Positions 47,493-56,292 of a stretch of DNA of 64,000 nt are shown here, in pieces. The position numbers and the translations under genes were made by a program. The DNA comes from NCEH01 sp043195195 (GTDB lineage: Bacteria; Pseudomonadota; Alphaproteobacteria; Rhizobiales; Xanthobacteraceae), in NCBI RefSeq assembly GCF_043195195.1, contig NZ_JBAFWT010000005.1, forward strand, positions 186,001-250,000. The letters run 5' to 3'. Position 1 is the stretch's first letter. Each line of letters opens with the position of its first letter. The notes below the pieces were generated by a model. It was given only the letters and a program-made list of their open reading frames with translations, searched no databases and was not told the origin of the DNA.

Positions 47493-50459
47493 ATGGCGGC
47501 ACGTCTGATGCCCGGATTGGAACGTCGGCTGCGTGCCGAGACCACCGGCGACGTGCTGTTCGACCGCTTCAGCCGTGGCCGCTATGCGACCGACGCCTCG
47601 GTCTATCAGATGATGCCCGTGGGCGTGGTCGTGCCCCGCTCGGTGGACGAGGCGGAGCGCGCCATCGCGTTAGCGCGGGAAGAGGGCGCCCGCGTGCTGC
47701 CGCGCGGCGGCGGCACCTCCCAATGCGGCCAGACCCTCAATGACGCCCTGGTGGTGGATTGCTCCAAGCATTTGACGCGCATCCTCGACCTCGACGTGGC
47801 GGGTCGGCGCTGCGTGGTCGAGCCGGGCATCGTGCTGGATGAATTGAACCGCCAGCTGAAGCCGCACGGCCTGTGGTTCCCGGTGGACGTCTCCACCGCC
47901 TCGCGCGCCACCATCGGCGGCATGGCGGGGAATAATTCCTGCGGCGGCCGCTCGCTGCGCTACGGCACCATGCGAGACAATGTGATCTCCCTCGACGCCG
48001 TGTTGGCCGATGGCACGCCGGCGCATTTCGGCGCGGTCTCCGCCAATCTGCACGAGATTGAGACCGGCTCGCCGCTCCTACCGCTGGCCCAGGACCTGCT
48101 GGCGCTCGGCGCCCGCGAGGCGGACGAGGTCGCGGCCCGCTTTCCCAAGGTCCAGCGCCGCGTCGGCGGCTATAATCTCGATGCCTTGTTGCCGGGCAAG
48201 CCGCTGAACCTCGCCCATCTGCTGGTGGGCTCGGAAGGCACGCTCGCCTTCTCCACCCGCATCGAATTGAAGCTGTGGCCGGTGCTCGGCAAGCGCGCGC
48301 TCGGCGCCTGCCATTTCGGCAGTTTCTACGAGGCGATGGACGCGGCCCAGCATCTGGTGAAGCTGAAGCCTATCGCGGTGGAGCTGGTGGATTTCACCTT
48401 GCTCGCGCTCGCCTCCGACATCGCCATGTTCCGCCCGACGCTGCGCCAGTTCGTGCGCGGCACGCCGGAAGCGATCCTGCTGGTGGAATTCGCAGAGAGC
48501 GACGCGGAAAACGCCCTGCGCCTGGAGCGCCTGCACCAGATGATGGGCGATCTCGGCTTCGGCTGGGACCGCGCCGGCGCCAAATGGGGCGGGGTGGTGG
48601 ATGTTCTGGATCCTGCGCTCCAGGCGGCCATCGCCGATGTGCGCACGTCCGGCCTCAACATCATGATGTCCATGAAGGAAGCGGGAAAGCCGGTGTCCTT
48701 CGTGGAGGATTGCGCGGTGCCGCTGGAGCATCTCGCCGCATACACGAGCCAGCTGACCCAGGTGTTCGAGAAGCACGGCACGCGCGGCACCTGGTATGCC
48801 CATGCCTCGGAAGGCTGCCTGCATGTGCGCCCGGTGCTGAACCTGCGCCAGGACAAGGATCTCAAAGCCATGCGCGCGATCGCCGAGGAGGCGTTCGCGC
48901 TGGTGAAATCCTACAAGGGCTCCCATTCCGGCGAGCATGGCGACGGGATCGTGCGCTCGGAATTCCACGAGACCATGTTTGGCACGCGGCTCGCGAACGC
49001 CTTTGCCGAGGTGAAGGACCGCTTCGATCCGGACGGCCTCTACAATCCCGGCAAGATCGTGCGGGCACCGAAATTCGACGACCGCAGCGTGATGCGCTAC
49101 GGCCCCGGCTATGCCGGCCTGCCCATGGAAACGCAGCTCGACTGGTCGGCCTATTCCGGCTCCGGCGGCGGGTTCCAGGGCGCGGTGGAGATGTGCAACA
49201 ACAACGGCGCGTGCAGGAAGCTCTCCGGCGGCACCATGTGCCCCTCCTATCGTGTCACCCGTGACGAGAAGGACGTGACGCGCGGCCGGGCCAATACGCT
49301 GCGCCTCGCCGTCACCGGCCAATTGGGCCCGGATGCCTTCACCTCCGACGAGATGGCAGAGACGCTGAAGCTGTGCGTTTCCTGCAAGGGCTGCCGGCGC
49401 GAATGCCCGACCGGCGTCGACATGGCGCGCATGAAGATCGAGGTGCTGGCCGCGCGGGCGCAGACATATGGCCATTCCCTGCGCGATCGCCTCGTGGGCT
49501 GGCTGCCGCGTTATGCACCCTGGGCCGCGCAATTCGCGCCCCTGCTGAATTTGCGGGACCGCCTGCCGGGGGCCGCTCAGCTCTCCGAAATCCTGACCGG
49601 CTTCAGCGCCGGTCGCGCCCTGCCGCGTTGGCGGCGCGACGTGTTCGCGCCCAAGGGGGCGATGTACGGCGATCCCGATGGCCGCGAAGTAGTGCTGTTC
49701 GCCGACACCTTCAACCGCGCGTTCGAGAAGGAGAATCTCGACGCGGCGCTGGAGGTGCTCGTCGCCGGCGGCTACCGGGTGCACCTCGCCGCGCCACGCG
49801 ATGGCGGGCGGCCGCTGTGCTGTGGGCGCACCTTCCTTTCGGTGGGCCGGCCGGATCTTGCCAAGGCGGAAGCCGAGCGGGTGATCGCCGCGCTCGAACC
49901 GTTTCTTGTACGCGGCGTGCCGGTGGTGGGCCTGGAGCCGAGCTGCCTGCTCACCTTCCGCGACGAGGTGCCGGCGCTGCTGAAAAGCCCGGCGGCGGAG
50001 CGGCTCGCCGCCCATGCCCTGCTGTTCGAGGAGTTCCTCGCCCGCGAGCACGACCAGGGCCGTCTTTCTTTGCCGCTCGGTGCGATTGAGGGCAGCGCTT
50101 TGCTGCACGGCCATTGCCATCAGAAGGCGTTCGCCGCCATGGGCGCGGTGGAGAAGACGCTGCGCCTCGTGCCGGGGCTGAAGGTGGAAACCATCGAATC
50201 CAGCTGCTGCGGCATGGCGGGCGCGTTCGGCTATGGGGCGGACACCATCGACGTGTCGCTGGCCATGGCGGAACTCTCGCTGCTGCCGGCGGTGCGCGCG
50301 GCGAGCGAGGATACCATCCTCGTCGCCGACGGAACCTCCTGCCGGCATCAGATCGCGGACGGCGCCAAACGCTCCGCGATCCATGTCGCCCGTCTCCTCT
50401 CCCGCAGCCTCGCGGCCGGCGTGGACCAGAAGCGGGAGGCGCAGGAGGCCGCGCAATAG
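47493..50459 (+). CDS. FAD/Fe-S D-2-hydroxyacid dehydrogenase-like protein (YdiJ-type)
   Basis: The protein has 988 residues from the ATG at 47493; an upstream TTG at 47406 lies in the operator-like repeat. An FAD-binding oxidase domain of the GlcD/D-lactate type (R-G-G-G-T-S near 70, G-G-M-A-G-N-N-S near 146, S-E-G-T-L near 248) is followed by a GlcF-like half with C-V-S-C-K-G-C-R-R-E-C-P near 628 and two CCG domains (C-C-G-R and C-C-G-M-A-G). The fused layout is that of E. coli YdiJ. The likely substrate is a D-2-hydroxyacid brought in by the transporter encoded downstream. Confidence 0.9.
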   Translation: MAARLMPGLERRLRAETTGDVLFDRFSRGRYATDASVYQMMPVGVVVPRSVDEAERAIALAREEGARVLPRGGGTSQCGQTLNDALVVDCSKHLTRILDLDVAGRRCVVEPGIVLDELNRQLKPHGLWFPVDVSTASRATIGGMAGNNSCGGRSLRYGTMRDNVISLDAVLADGTPAHFGAVSANLHEIETGSPLLPLAQDLLALGAREADEVAARFPKVQRRVGGYNLDALLPGKPLNLAHLLVGSEGTLAFSTRIELKLWPVLGKRALGACHFGSFYEAMDAAQHLVKLKPIAVELVDFTLLALASDIAMFRPTLRQFVRGTPEAILLVEFAESDAENALRLERLHQMMGDLGFGWDRAGAKWGGVVDVLDPALQAAIADVRTSGLNIMMSMKEAGKPVSFVEDCAVPLEHLAAYTSQLTQVFEKHGTRGTWYAHASEGCLHVRPVLNLRQDKDLKAMRAIAEEAFALVKSYKGSHSGEHGDGIVRSEFHETMFGTRLANAFAEVKDRFDPDGLYNPGKIVRAPKFDDRSVMRYGPGYAGLPMETQLDWSAYSGSGGGFQGAVEMCNNNGACRKLSGGTMCPSYRVTRDEKDVTRGRANTLRLAVTGQLGPDAFTSDEMAETLKLCVSCKGCRRECPTGVDMARMKIEVLAARAQTYGHSLRDRLVGWLPRYAPWAAQFAPLLNLRDRLPGAAQLSEILTGFSAGRALPRWRRDVFAPKGAMYGDPDGREVVLFADTFNRAFEKENLDAALEVLVAGGYRVHLAAPRDGGRPLCCGRTFLSVGRPDLAKAEAERVIAALEPFLVRGVPVVGLEPSCLLTFRDEVPALLKSPAAERLAAHALLFEEFLAREHDQGRLSLPLGAIEGSALLHGHCHQKAFAAMGAVEKTLRLVPGLKVETIESSCCGMAGAFGYGADTIDVSLAMAELSLLPAVRAASEDTILVADGTSCRHQIADGAKRSAIHVARLLSRSLAAGVDQKREAQEAAQ

Positions 50460-50529
50460 GTGCGTAACAAGCTTCAAATCAACAGCCCGAACGAGCGTCG
50501 CAAAGGCGCCGGACATCAAGGAGGAAGCC

Positions 50530-51537
50530 ATGTGGAGTGCCGAGCTTAAACGCGGTGCCGTCGCCGCCATCTTTGCCGGCGGCCTGTGCGCCGCCGCCCC
50601 CGCCCTCGCCTGGGAGCCCACAAAGCCCATCGAGATCATCGTGCCCGCCGGAGCGGGCGGCGCCACCGACCAGATGGCGCGCATGATTCAGGCCGCCGTG
50701 CAGAAGAACAATCTGCTGAAGGTGCCCACCGTGGTCTCGCTGAAAGGCGGCGCCTCCGGCGGCGAAGGCCTCATGGACATGAAGGCCAGCGCGGGCGATC
50801 CCTACAAGTTCATCATCGCCCAGTCGTCCATCTATACGTTGCCATTCTCCGCGAAACTGCCCTTCTCCTGGAAAGACATGACGCCGGTGGCGATCATCGC
50901 GCTCGACGAATTCGTGTTGTGGGTGAATTCCACCGCGCCCTACAAGACGACCGCCGAATTCGCTGCCGCCGCCAAGAAGGCCGGCACCGAGACCCTGCGC
51001 ATGGGTGGCACCGGCTCCAAGCGCGAGGACCAGATCCTCACCGCCGCCATCGAGAAGGCGACCGGCGCGAAGTTCGCCTATATCCCCTACAAGTCCGGCG
51101 GCGAGGCGGCGACCCAATTGGTGGGCAACCACACCGAGGCCAACGTCAACAACCCGTCCGAGAACGTCGCCCAATGGCGTGCCGGGCAGGTGCGGGCGCT
51201 GTGCCTGTTCGACACCACGCGCCTGCCCTACGACGAGAAGGTCACGCCCGACATGGCGTGGAAGGACATTCCCACCTGCAAGGAAGTCGGGCTCGACATC
51301 GACTACACGATGCTGCGCGGCATCTTCCTGCCGGGAAAGGTCACGCCCGATCAGGTCGCCTTCTATCAGGATCTGTTCCGCAAGATCGCGCAGACGCCTG
51401 AATACAAGGATTACCTGAAGAACCAGGCGCTGAAGGCGGCCTATATCGAGGGCGAGGCCATGACCAAGTTCCTCCAGGAGGACGAGGCACGCCACAAGGC
51501 GCTGATGACCGAAGCCGGCTTCATCGCCTCGCACTGA
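50530..51537 (+). CDS. tctC: Tripartite tricarboxylate transporter binding protein
   Basis: The protein has 335 residues from the ATG at 50530 (GGAGGA upstream). The signal peptide ends near A-L-A at 27. The mature part starts W-E-P-T-K-P-I-E-I-I-V-P-A-G-A-G-G-A-T-D, the hallmark of the TctC/Bug family, large in many alpha- and betaproteobacteria. It delivers a carboxylate to TctAB. The gene follows the hydroxyacid dehydrogenase gene by 70 bases, so a hydroxy- or dicarboxylate is likely. Confidence 0.92.
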   Translation: MWSAELKRGAVAAIFAGGLCAAAPALAWEPTKPIEIIVPAGAGGATDQMARMIQAAVQKNNLLKVPTVVSLKGGASGGEGLMDMKASAGDPYKFIIAQSSIYTLPFSAKLPFSWKDMTPVAIIALDEFVLWVNSTAPYKTTAEFAAAAKKAGTETLRMGGTGSKREDQILTAAIEKATGAKFAYIPYKSGGEAATQLVGNHTEANVNNPSENVAQWRAGQVRALCLFDTTRLPYDEKVTPDMAWKDIPTCKEVGLDIDYTMLRGIFLPGKVTPDQVAFYQDLFRKIAQTPEYKDYLKNQALKAAYIEGEAMTKFLQEDEARHKALMTEAGFIASH

Positions 51538-51560
51538 TGTCTTTGTGACTCCGGCGCAAA

Positions 51561-51586
51561 GCCCTCTCCCGCACGCGGGGGAGGGA
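51561..51586. repeat. GC-rich hairpin between tctC and tctB
   Basis: GCCCTCTCCC, a GCACGC loop, and GGGGGAGGGAGC form a hairpin of nine pairs including one G-U. It belongs to the same type as the elements at 30654-30787. Its place just 3' of the binding-protein gene again suits protection of the tctC message. Confidence 0.55.
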
Positions 51587-51644
51587 GCTAACGCCAGCTT
51601 CCCCTCGGGGATACTTCACCCTTTTGCCTTCCGCGGAGCCCGCC

Positions 51645-52163
51645 ATGTCCGCCGACCTTCATCCTTCCGACGCGCCCGACGACCGGGCGGTGATCTCCCG
51701 CCGCACGGTGGATCTCTCGGTCTCCGTCCTTCTGTTCCTGATCGCCATGGCGCTGGCCTATGACAATTGGCAGGTCGGCATAGCCTGGGCGCCGGACGGG
51801 CCGGAGGCGGGGTATTTCCCCTTCTATCTCTGCATGATCATGGGCGTGGCGGCACTCGTCGGGGTCGCCCGCAGCCTCACCGATCCGGGTGGGCAGGACG
51901 GCTTCGTCACGCGAGGGCAGGCGCGGCGGGTGATGCAGGTGTTCGTGCCCACGCTGATCTTCGTGGCCCTCATCCAATTGCTCGGAATCTATGTCGCCAG
52001 CTTCGTTCTGGTGGCCGGATTCATGATCTGGCTCGGCAAGGCGCCGGTTTGGAAGGCGCTGCTCACGGCGGCGATCTTCACCGCCTTTATGTTCTACGTC
52101 TTCGACGTGCAATTCACCGTCCTGATGCCCAAGGGTCCGCTTGAAGCGGCCTTCGGTCTCTGA
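51645..52163 (+). CDS. tctB: Tripartite tricarboxylate transporter small membrane protein
   Basis: The protein has 172 residues and about four membrane helices; TctB hallmark Y-F-P-F-Y near residue 63. It forms the small permease part of the TctCBA transporter. The ATG at 51645 is chosen over one 21 bases earlier because it follows GCGGAGCCC. The tctA gene starts 11 bases after its stop. Confidence 0.92.
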   Translation: MSADLHPSDAPDDRAVISRRTVDLSVSVLLFLIAMALAYDNWQVGIAWAPDGPEAGYFPFYLCMIMGVAALVGVARSLTDPGGQDGFVTRGQARRVMQVFVPTLIFVALIQLLGIYVASFVLVAGFMIWLGKAPVWKALLTAAIFTAFMFYVFDVQFTVLMPKGPLEAAFGL

Positions 52164-52174
52164 GGAGTACTGAC

Positions 52175-53686
52175 ATGGACGCGCTCCTCTCCTTGATGCA
52201 CGGGTTCGAAGTTCTGCTCACCTTCGATAAGATGCTGCTGATGCTGGTGGGCATCACGCTCGGCATCCTGGTGGGCGTGCTGCCGGGGCTCGGCGGGCCG
52301 AACGGTGTCGCCATCCTGCTGCCGCTCACCTTCTCCATGGACCCCACCTCCGCCATCGTGATGCTGTCCTGCCTCTATTGGGGCGCGCTGTTCGGTGGGG
52401 CGATCACCTCCATCCTGTTCAATATTCCCGGCGAAGCCTGGTCGGTGGCGACCACCTTCGATGGCTATCCCATGGCACAGAAAGGCCAGGCGGCGGAGGC
52501 GCTGACCGCCGCTTTCACCGCCTCCTTCGTGGGGTCGCTGGTGGCGGTGCTGCTGATCACCTTTCTCGCGCCGAGCATCGCGGAATTCGCCATCTGGTTC
52601 GGTCCGCCGGAATTCTTCGCGGTCTATCTCCTTACCTTCTGCTCGTTTGTCGGTCTCGGGCGCGAACACAAGCACAAGATCGTCATTTCCCTCATCGTCG
52701 GCTTTCTGCTGGCCGCGGTGGGCATGGATACGGTGTCGGGCCAGTTGCGCATGACCTACGGCTCGGTGGAGCTGCTGCGCGGGTTCGATTTCCTGGTGGC
52801 GGTCATCGGCCTGTTCGGCATCAGCGAGATCCTGCTCACCATGGAAGACCAACTGGCCTTCAAGGGGCAGAAGGCGGTGATCCGCATGAAGGTGGTGTGG
52901 GAGACCTGGAAGACGCTGCCGCGCTATTGGGTGACGTTGCTTCGCTCCTCGATCATCGGCTGTTGGCTCGGCATCACGCCGGGTGGGGCGATCGCCGCTT
53001 CCTTCATGGGCTATAATCTCGCCAAGCGCTTCGCCCGCGATAAGGAGGGGTTCGGCAAGGGCCGCATCGATGGCGTGCTGGCGCCCGAAACCGCTGCCCA
53101 TGCCGCCGGCACCGCCGCGCTTCTGCCCATGCTGGCGCTCGGCATTCCCGGCTCTGGCACGGCGGCGGTGCTGCTGGGCGGGTTGATGGTGTGGGGGCTT
53201 CAGCCCGGCCCGCTGCTGTTTACCGAGCACCCGGACTTCGTGTGGGGCCTCATCGCCTCCATGTATCTCGGCAATATCGCGGGGCTGATCATCGTTCTGG
53301 CGACCGTGCCGCTGTTTGCGGCGGTGCTGCGGGTGCCGTTCGCCACCATCGCGCCGATGATCATCGTGTCGTGCGCGGTGGGCGCGTTCGCGGTGCAGAA
53401 CGCCATGTTCGACATCTGGCTGATGCTGGCGTTCGGCGTGGTGGGCTATGTCTTCAAGAAGCTCGATTATCCCCTGGCGCCCCTGGTGCTCGCCTTGGTC
53501 CTGGGCGACAAGGCCGAGGACGCCTTCCGACAGGCGATGATCGGCGCGCGCGGCAACATGGGGGTGTTCTGGTCCAACGGGCTCGTCGGCACCATCACCA
53601 CGCTGGCGCTGCTCATGCTGTTCTGGCCGGTCATCATGAAGCTGGTCGGCCTGGTGCGCGGGGATCGCGCGCCGCGCACCGCCTGA
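52175..53686 (+). CDS. tctA: Tripartite tricarboxylate transporter large membrane protein
   Basis: The protein has 503 residues and about 12 membrane helices. TctA signatures: G-V-L-P-G-L-G-G-P-N near 30, where the glycines form the conserved first motif, and L-G-I-P-G-S-G-T-A-A-V-L-L near 325, the second. Size and sequence are standard. It is the last gene of the transcript, before the bidirectional terminator at 53693. Confidence 0.95.
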   Translation: MDALLSLMHGFEVLLTFDKMLLMLVGITLGILVGVLPGLGGPNGVAILLPLTFSMDPTSAIVMLSCLYWGALFGGAITSILFNIPGEAWSVATTFDGYPMAQKGQAAEALTAAFTASFVGSLVAVLLITFLAPSIAEFAIWFGPPEFFAVYLLTFCSFVGLGREHKHKIVISLIVGFLLAAVGMDTVSGQLRMTYGSVELLRGFDFLVAVIGLFGISEILLTMEDQLAFKGQKAVIRMKVVWETWKTLPRYWVTLLRSSIIGCWLGITPGGAIAASFMGYNLAKRFARDKEGFGKGRIDGVLAPETAAHAAGTAALLPMLALGIPGSGTAAVLLGGLMVWGLQPGPLLFTEHPDFVWGLIASMYLGNIAGLIIVLATVPLFAAVLRVPFATIAPMIIVSCAVGAFAVQNAMFDIWLMLAFGVVGYVFKKLDYPLAPLVLALVLGDKAEDAFRQAMIGARGNMGVFWSNGLVGTITTLALLMLFWPVIMKLVGLVRGDRAPRTA

Positions 53687-53692
53687 TGCGAA

Positions 53693-53717
53693 CGGCCCCG
53701 GTCCGTGACCGGGGCCG
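53693..53717. terminator. Terminator hairpin between tctA and the amidohydrolase gene
   Basis: CGGCCCCGGTC and GACCGGGGCCG form a perfect 11-bp stem with a CGT loop, directly after the tctA stop. It is followed by GGGCGTTTCG on the + strand. It sits between convergent transcripts and could stop both. Confidence 0.7.
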
Positions 53718-53759
53718 GGCGTTTCGTCCAGGCGTTACGGGTGCAAGACCGGGCGAGGG

Positions 53760-54752
53760 TCAGGCCGCCCCGTCCAGCAGGGCCAGCGCGGTGCCGGCGC
53801 CGATGCGCGCGCGCTCCGCATCCGAAAGGCCGGGGACGGCGGCGAGGCTCTCCAGCGGGGTCTCGTCGCCCATGTCGAACGGCGCGTCGGTGCCCAGCGC
53901 CACATGGTCCGCGCCCACGACGTCCACGAGATGGCGCAGCGCCTGCGGGTCGAACAGGATGGTGTCGAAATAGAGCGTGCGCAGCAGGTCGCGGGGCGAG
54001 GTGGTGGTGAGCGCCTTGGGCTCCGCACGCACCTTCTGCCCGTGCACCAGGCGACCGATCTGATAGGGCAGATAGCCGCCGCCGTGGGCCACCAGCATCT
54101 TCAGTCCGGCGAGTTCGTCCAGCGCGCCGGAAAACAGCAGGTTCACCAGCGACACGGTGGTGTCGACGGGATTGCCCACGAGATTGGTGAGGTAATAGGC
54201 CTCCAGCCCGGCTTTCGCGCCGACGTAATAGGGGTGGATGAACACCAGCACGCCGAGGTCGCGGGCCTTGCGCAGGAACGGGCGGAAGCGCGGATCGGCG
54301 AGCTGCACGCCCTCGATGGTGGTGCCGATCTCGACCGCGCGGAAGCCGTGGGTCTTCACCGCCCGTTCCAGCTCGACGACCGCCAGCTCGGGATGCTGCA
54401 TGGGCACGCTCGCCATGCCGCGCAGGCGGTCCGGCGCGGTCGCGACCATTTCCGCGATGCCGTCATTGACGAGCCGCGCGGCGGTGGCGGCGAGGTCCGG
54501 CTCGGCCCAATAATAGAACATGGGCGGGGCGGTGGAGACGATGGAGAGGTCGAGCCCCTTGCGGTCCATCACCTTCAGCTTGGTGGCGGGGTCGATGAAT
54601 TCCTCGAACAGGGGATAGACATAGCCCTGCTCGTGCACCATCCGCCGCTGCGCGCCCGTGCCCTCGACGCGGGCGGCAAATCCCTTGGGATCGGCGGCGA
54701 TGGCGTCGAGAATGCGCGGGGGGATGACGTGGCTGTGGATGTCGATACGCAT
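53760..54752 (-). CDS. Amidohydrolase-2 family protein (ACMSD-like)
   Basis: The protein has 330 residues. The metal-binding I-D-I-H-S-H (His6, His8) opens a TIM-barrel metal hydrolase of the amidohydrolase-2 group, with F-I-H-P-Y near 162 and later His and Asp ligands (V-A-H-G-G-G near 220 and L-G-T-D-A-P-F near 288). Members include ACMSD and gamma-resorcylate decarboxylase, so decarboxylation is as likely as hydrolysis. Its start overlaps the aldehyde dehydrogenase stop. It is the last gene of an importer-led operon. Confidence 0.85.
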   Translation of the reverse strand: MRIDIHSHVIPPRILDAIAADPKGFAARVEGTGAQRRMVHEQGYVYPLFEEFIDPATKLKVMDRKGLDLSIVSTAPPMFYYWAEPDLAATAARLVNDGIAEMVATAPDRLRGMASVPMQHPELAVVELERAVKTHGFRAVEIGTTIEGVQLADPRFRPFLRKARDLGVLVFIHPYYVGAKAGLEAYYLTNLVGNPVDTTVSLVNLLFSGALDELAGLKMLVAHGGGYLPYQIGRLVHGQKVRAEPKALTTTSPRDLLRTLYFDTILFDPQALRHLVDVVGADHVALGTDAPFDMGDETPLESLAAVPGLSDAERARIGAGTALALLDGAA

Positions 54753-56260
54753 CACGAATACCTCTTTTCGACACCGTCTTCCGCGTACCAGTCGAACGGC
54801 GCATCGGAGAGGTTGACGATCACGTTCTGGATCTGGGTGTATTCCTGGTAGGCGATCAGGCCGTTCTCGCGCCCAATGCCGCTCATCTTGAACCCGCCCC
54901 ACGGGGAGGAGGGGTCGATGCGGTGGTGGTCGTTGATCCACACGATGCCGCTCTGCATGGCGTGGGCGACGCGGTGGGCGCGGGAGAGATCGCGGGTCCA
55001 GATGGAGGTCGCGAGGCCGAAGATGGTGCCGTTGGCGAGCGCGATCGCCTCCGCCTCGGTCTCGAACGGCAGCACGCACACCACCGGCCCGAAAATCTCT
55101 TCCTGGGCGATCCGCATCTCATTGGTGACGTCGGTGAAGATGGTGGGCGTGAAGAAGAAGCCGGTTTCGAATTGCGCGCCTTCCGGCCGCCTACCGCCCG
55201 CCGCCAGGGTCGCGCCTTCGGCGAGGCCGATGTTCACATAGCGTTCGGTGAGGGCGCGCTGCTTCTCGGAGACCAGGGGGCCCATCTGGGTGGCGGGGTC
55301 CTGGGGATCGCCGATGCGGATCGCATTGGCGCGGGCCACCAGCTTCTCGACCACCGCGTCATGGATCGAGCGGTGCACCACCAGCCGCGCGCCCTGCACG
55401 CAGGTCTGGCCGGCGGCGATGAAGGACGCGAACAGGGTGGCCGCGACCGCCCGGTCGACATCGGTATCGCCGAACACGACCACCGAGGCCTTGCCGCCGA
55501 GCTCGGCCGAGACCTTGGTGAGGTTCTGCGCGGCGAGCGCCGCCACCGCCTTGCCGGTCTCGGTGCCGCCGGTCAGGTCGATCTTCTTGATGCGGGGATG
55601 GGTGGTCAGCGCATGGCCCGCGCTCGCGCCGTAGCCGGGCACGACATTATAGACGCCGTCCGGTACGCCGGCTTCTTTGAACACTTCGGCGAGCAACAGA
55701 GGCGTGATGGGCGCAAGCTCGCTCGGCTTGACCACCATGGTGTTGCCGGCCGCCATGGAGGGCGCGACCTTTTTCACCAGGATCAGCAGCGGGTGGTTCC
55801 AGGGCGTGACATGCCCCACCACGCCGAGCGGCACGCGCCGGGTGTAGTTGAGATAATTGCCGCCGAACGGGGGCACCGTATCCTCATGGGTGCGGGCGAC
55901 GGCGCCGAAATAGCTGAACCATTCCGGCAGGCGCGCCAGCTGGGCGGTCATCTCGCGCCGCGCGCGGCCGATCTGGTCCACCTCGATGCCGACGATCTCG
56001 GGAAGGCGGGCCTTCAGGATCGCCGCGGCGCGATGCATGATGTCGCCGCGCTCGGCCCCGGTGAGGCCGGACCAAACGGGGAAAGCGGCTTCCGCCGCCT
56101 GGACGGCGCGCTCGATGTCGGCGGCATCGCCTTCCGCGACGCGGCCCACGAGCGCTCCGTTCTTGGGGTTGCGCACATCGAGCACGCGGCCCGAGGCCGA
56201 GGGCACATAGGCGCCGTTGATGTAAAGGCCGAGCGGTTCCGCTCCACCGGGGGTGAACAT
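54752..56260 (-). CDS. Aldehyde dehydrogenase
   Basis: The protein has 502 residues from the ATG at 56260. NAD(P)-dependent ALDH: N-W-x like loop T-P-W-N-H-P near 152-157, catalytic Glu253 in S-A-E-L-G-G-K and Cys287 in G-Q-T-C-V. It probably oxidises the aldehyde made by the TPP-dependent enzyme encoded just upstream. Substrate is not readable, but the group includes betaine-aldehyde, 5-carboxymethyl-2-hydroxymuconate and benzaldehyde dehydrogenases. Confidence 0.92.
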   Translation of the reverse strand: MFTPGGAEPLGLYINGAYVPSASGRVLDVRNPKNGALVGRVAEGDAADIERAVQAAEAAFPVWSGLTGAERGDIMHRAAAILKARLPEIVGIEVDQIGRARREMTAQLARLPEWFSYFGAVARTHEDTVPPFGGNYLNYTRRVPLGVVGHVTPWNHPLLILVKKVAPSMAAGNTMVVKPSELAPITPLLLAEVFKEAGVPDGVYNVVPGYGASAGHALTTHPRIKKIDLTGGTETGKAVAALAAQNLTKVSAELGGKASVVVFGDTDVDRAVAATLFASFIAAGQTCVQGARLVVHRSIHDAVVEKLVARANAIRIGDPQDPATQMGPLVSEKQRALTERYVNIGLAEGATLAAGGRRPEGAQFETGFFFTPTIFTDVTNEMRIAQEEIFGPVVCVLPFETEAEAIALANGTIFGLATSIWTRDLSRAHRVAHAMQSGIVWINDHHRIDPSSPWGGFKMSGIGRENGLIAYQEYTQIQNVIVNLSDAPFDWYAEDGVEKRYS

Positions 56261-56292
56261 GGCACTCTCCTCGATCTGGGAAGGCGACGGGC

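Noticed and set aside
48078..50684. Open minus-strand frame of 868 residues opposite the flavoprotein gene
   Set aside because: Its composition is that of an antisense shadow; the + strand gene has FAD, 4Fe-4S and CCG motifs.
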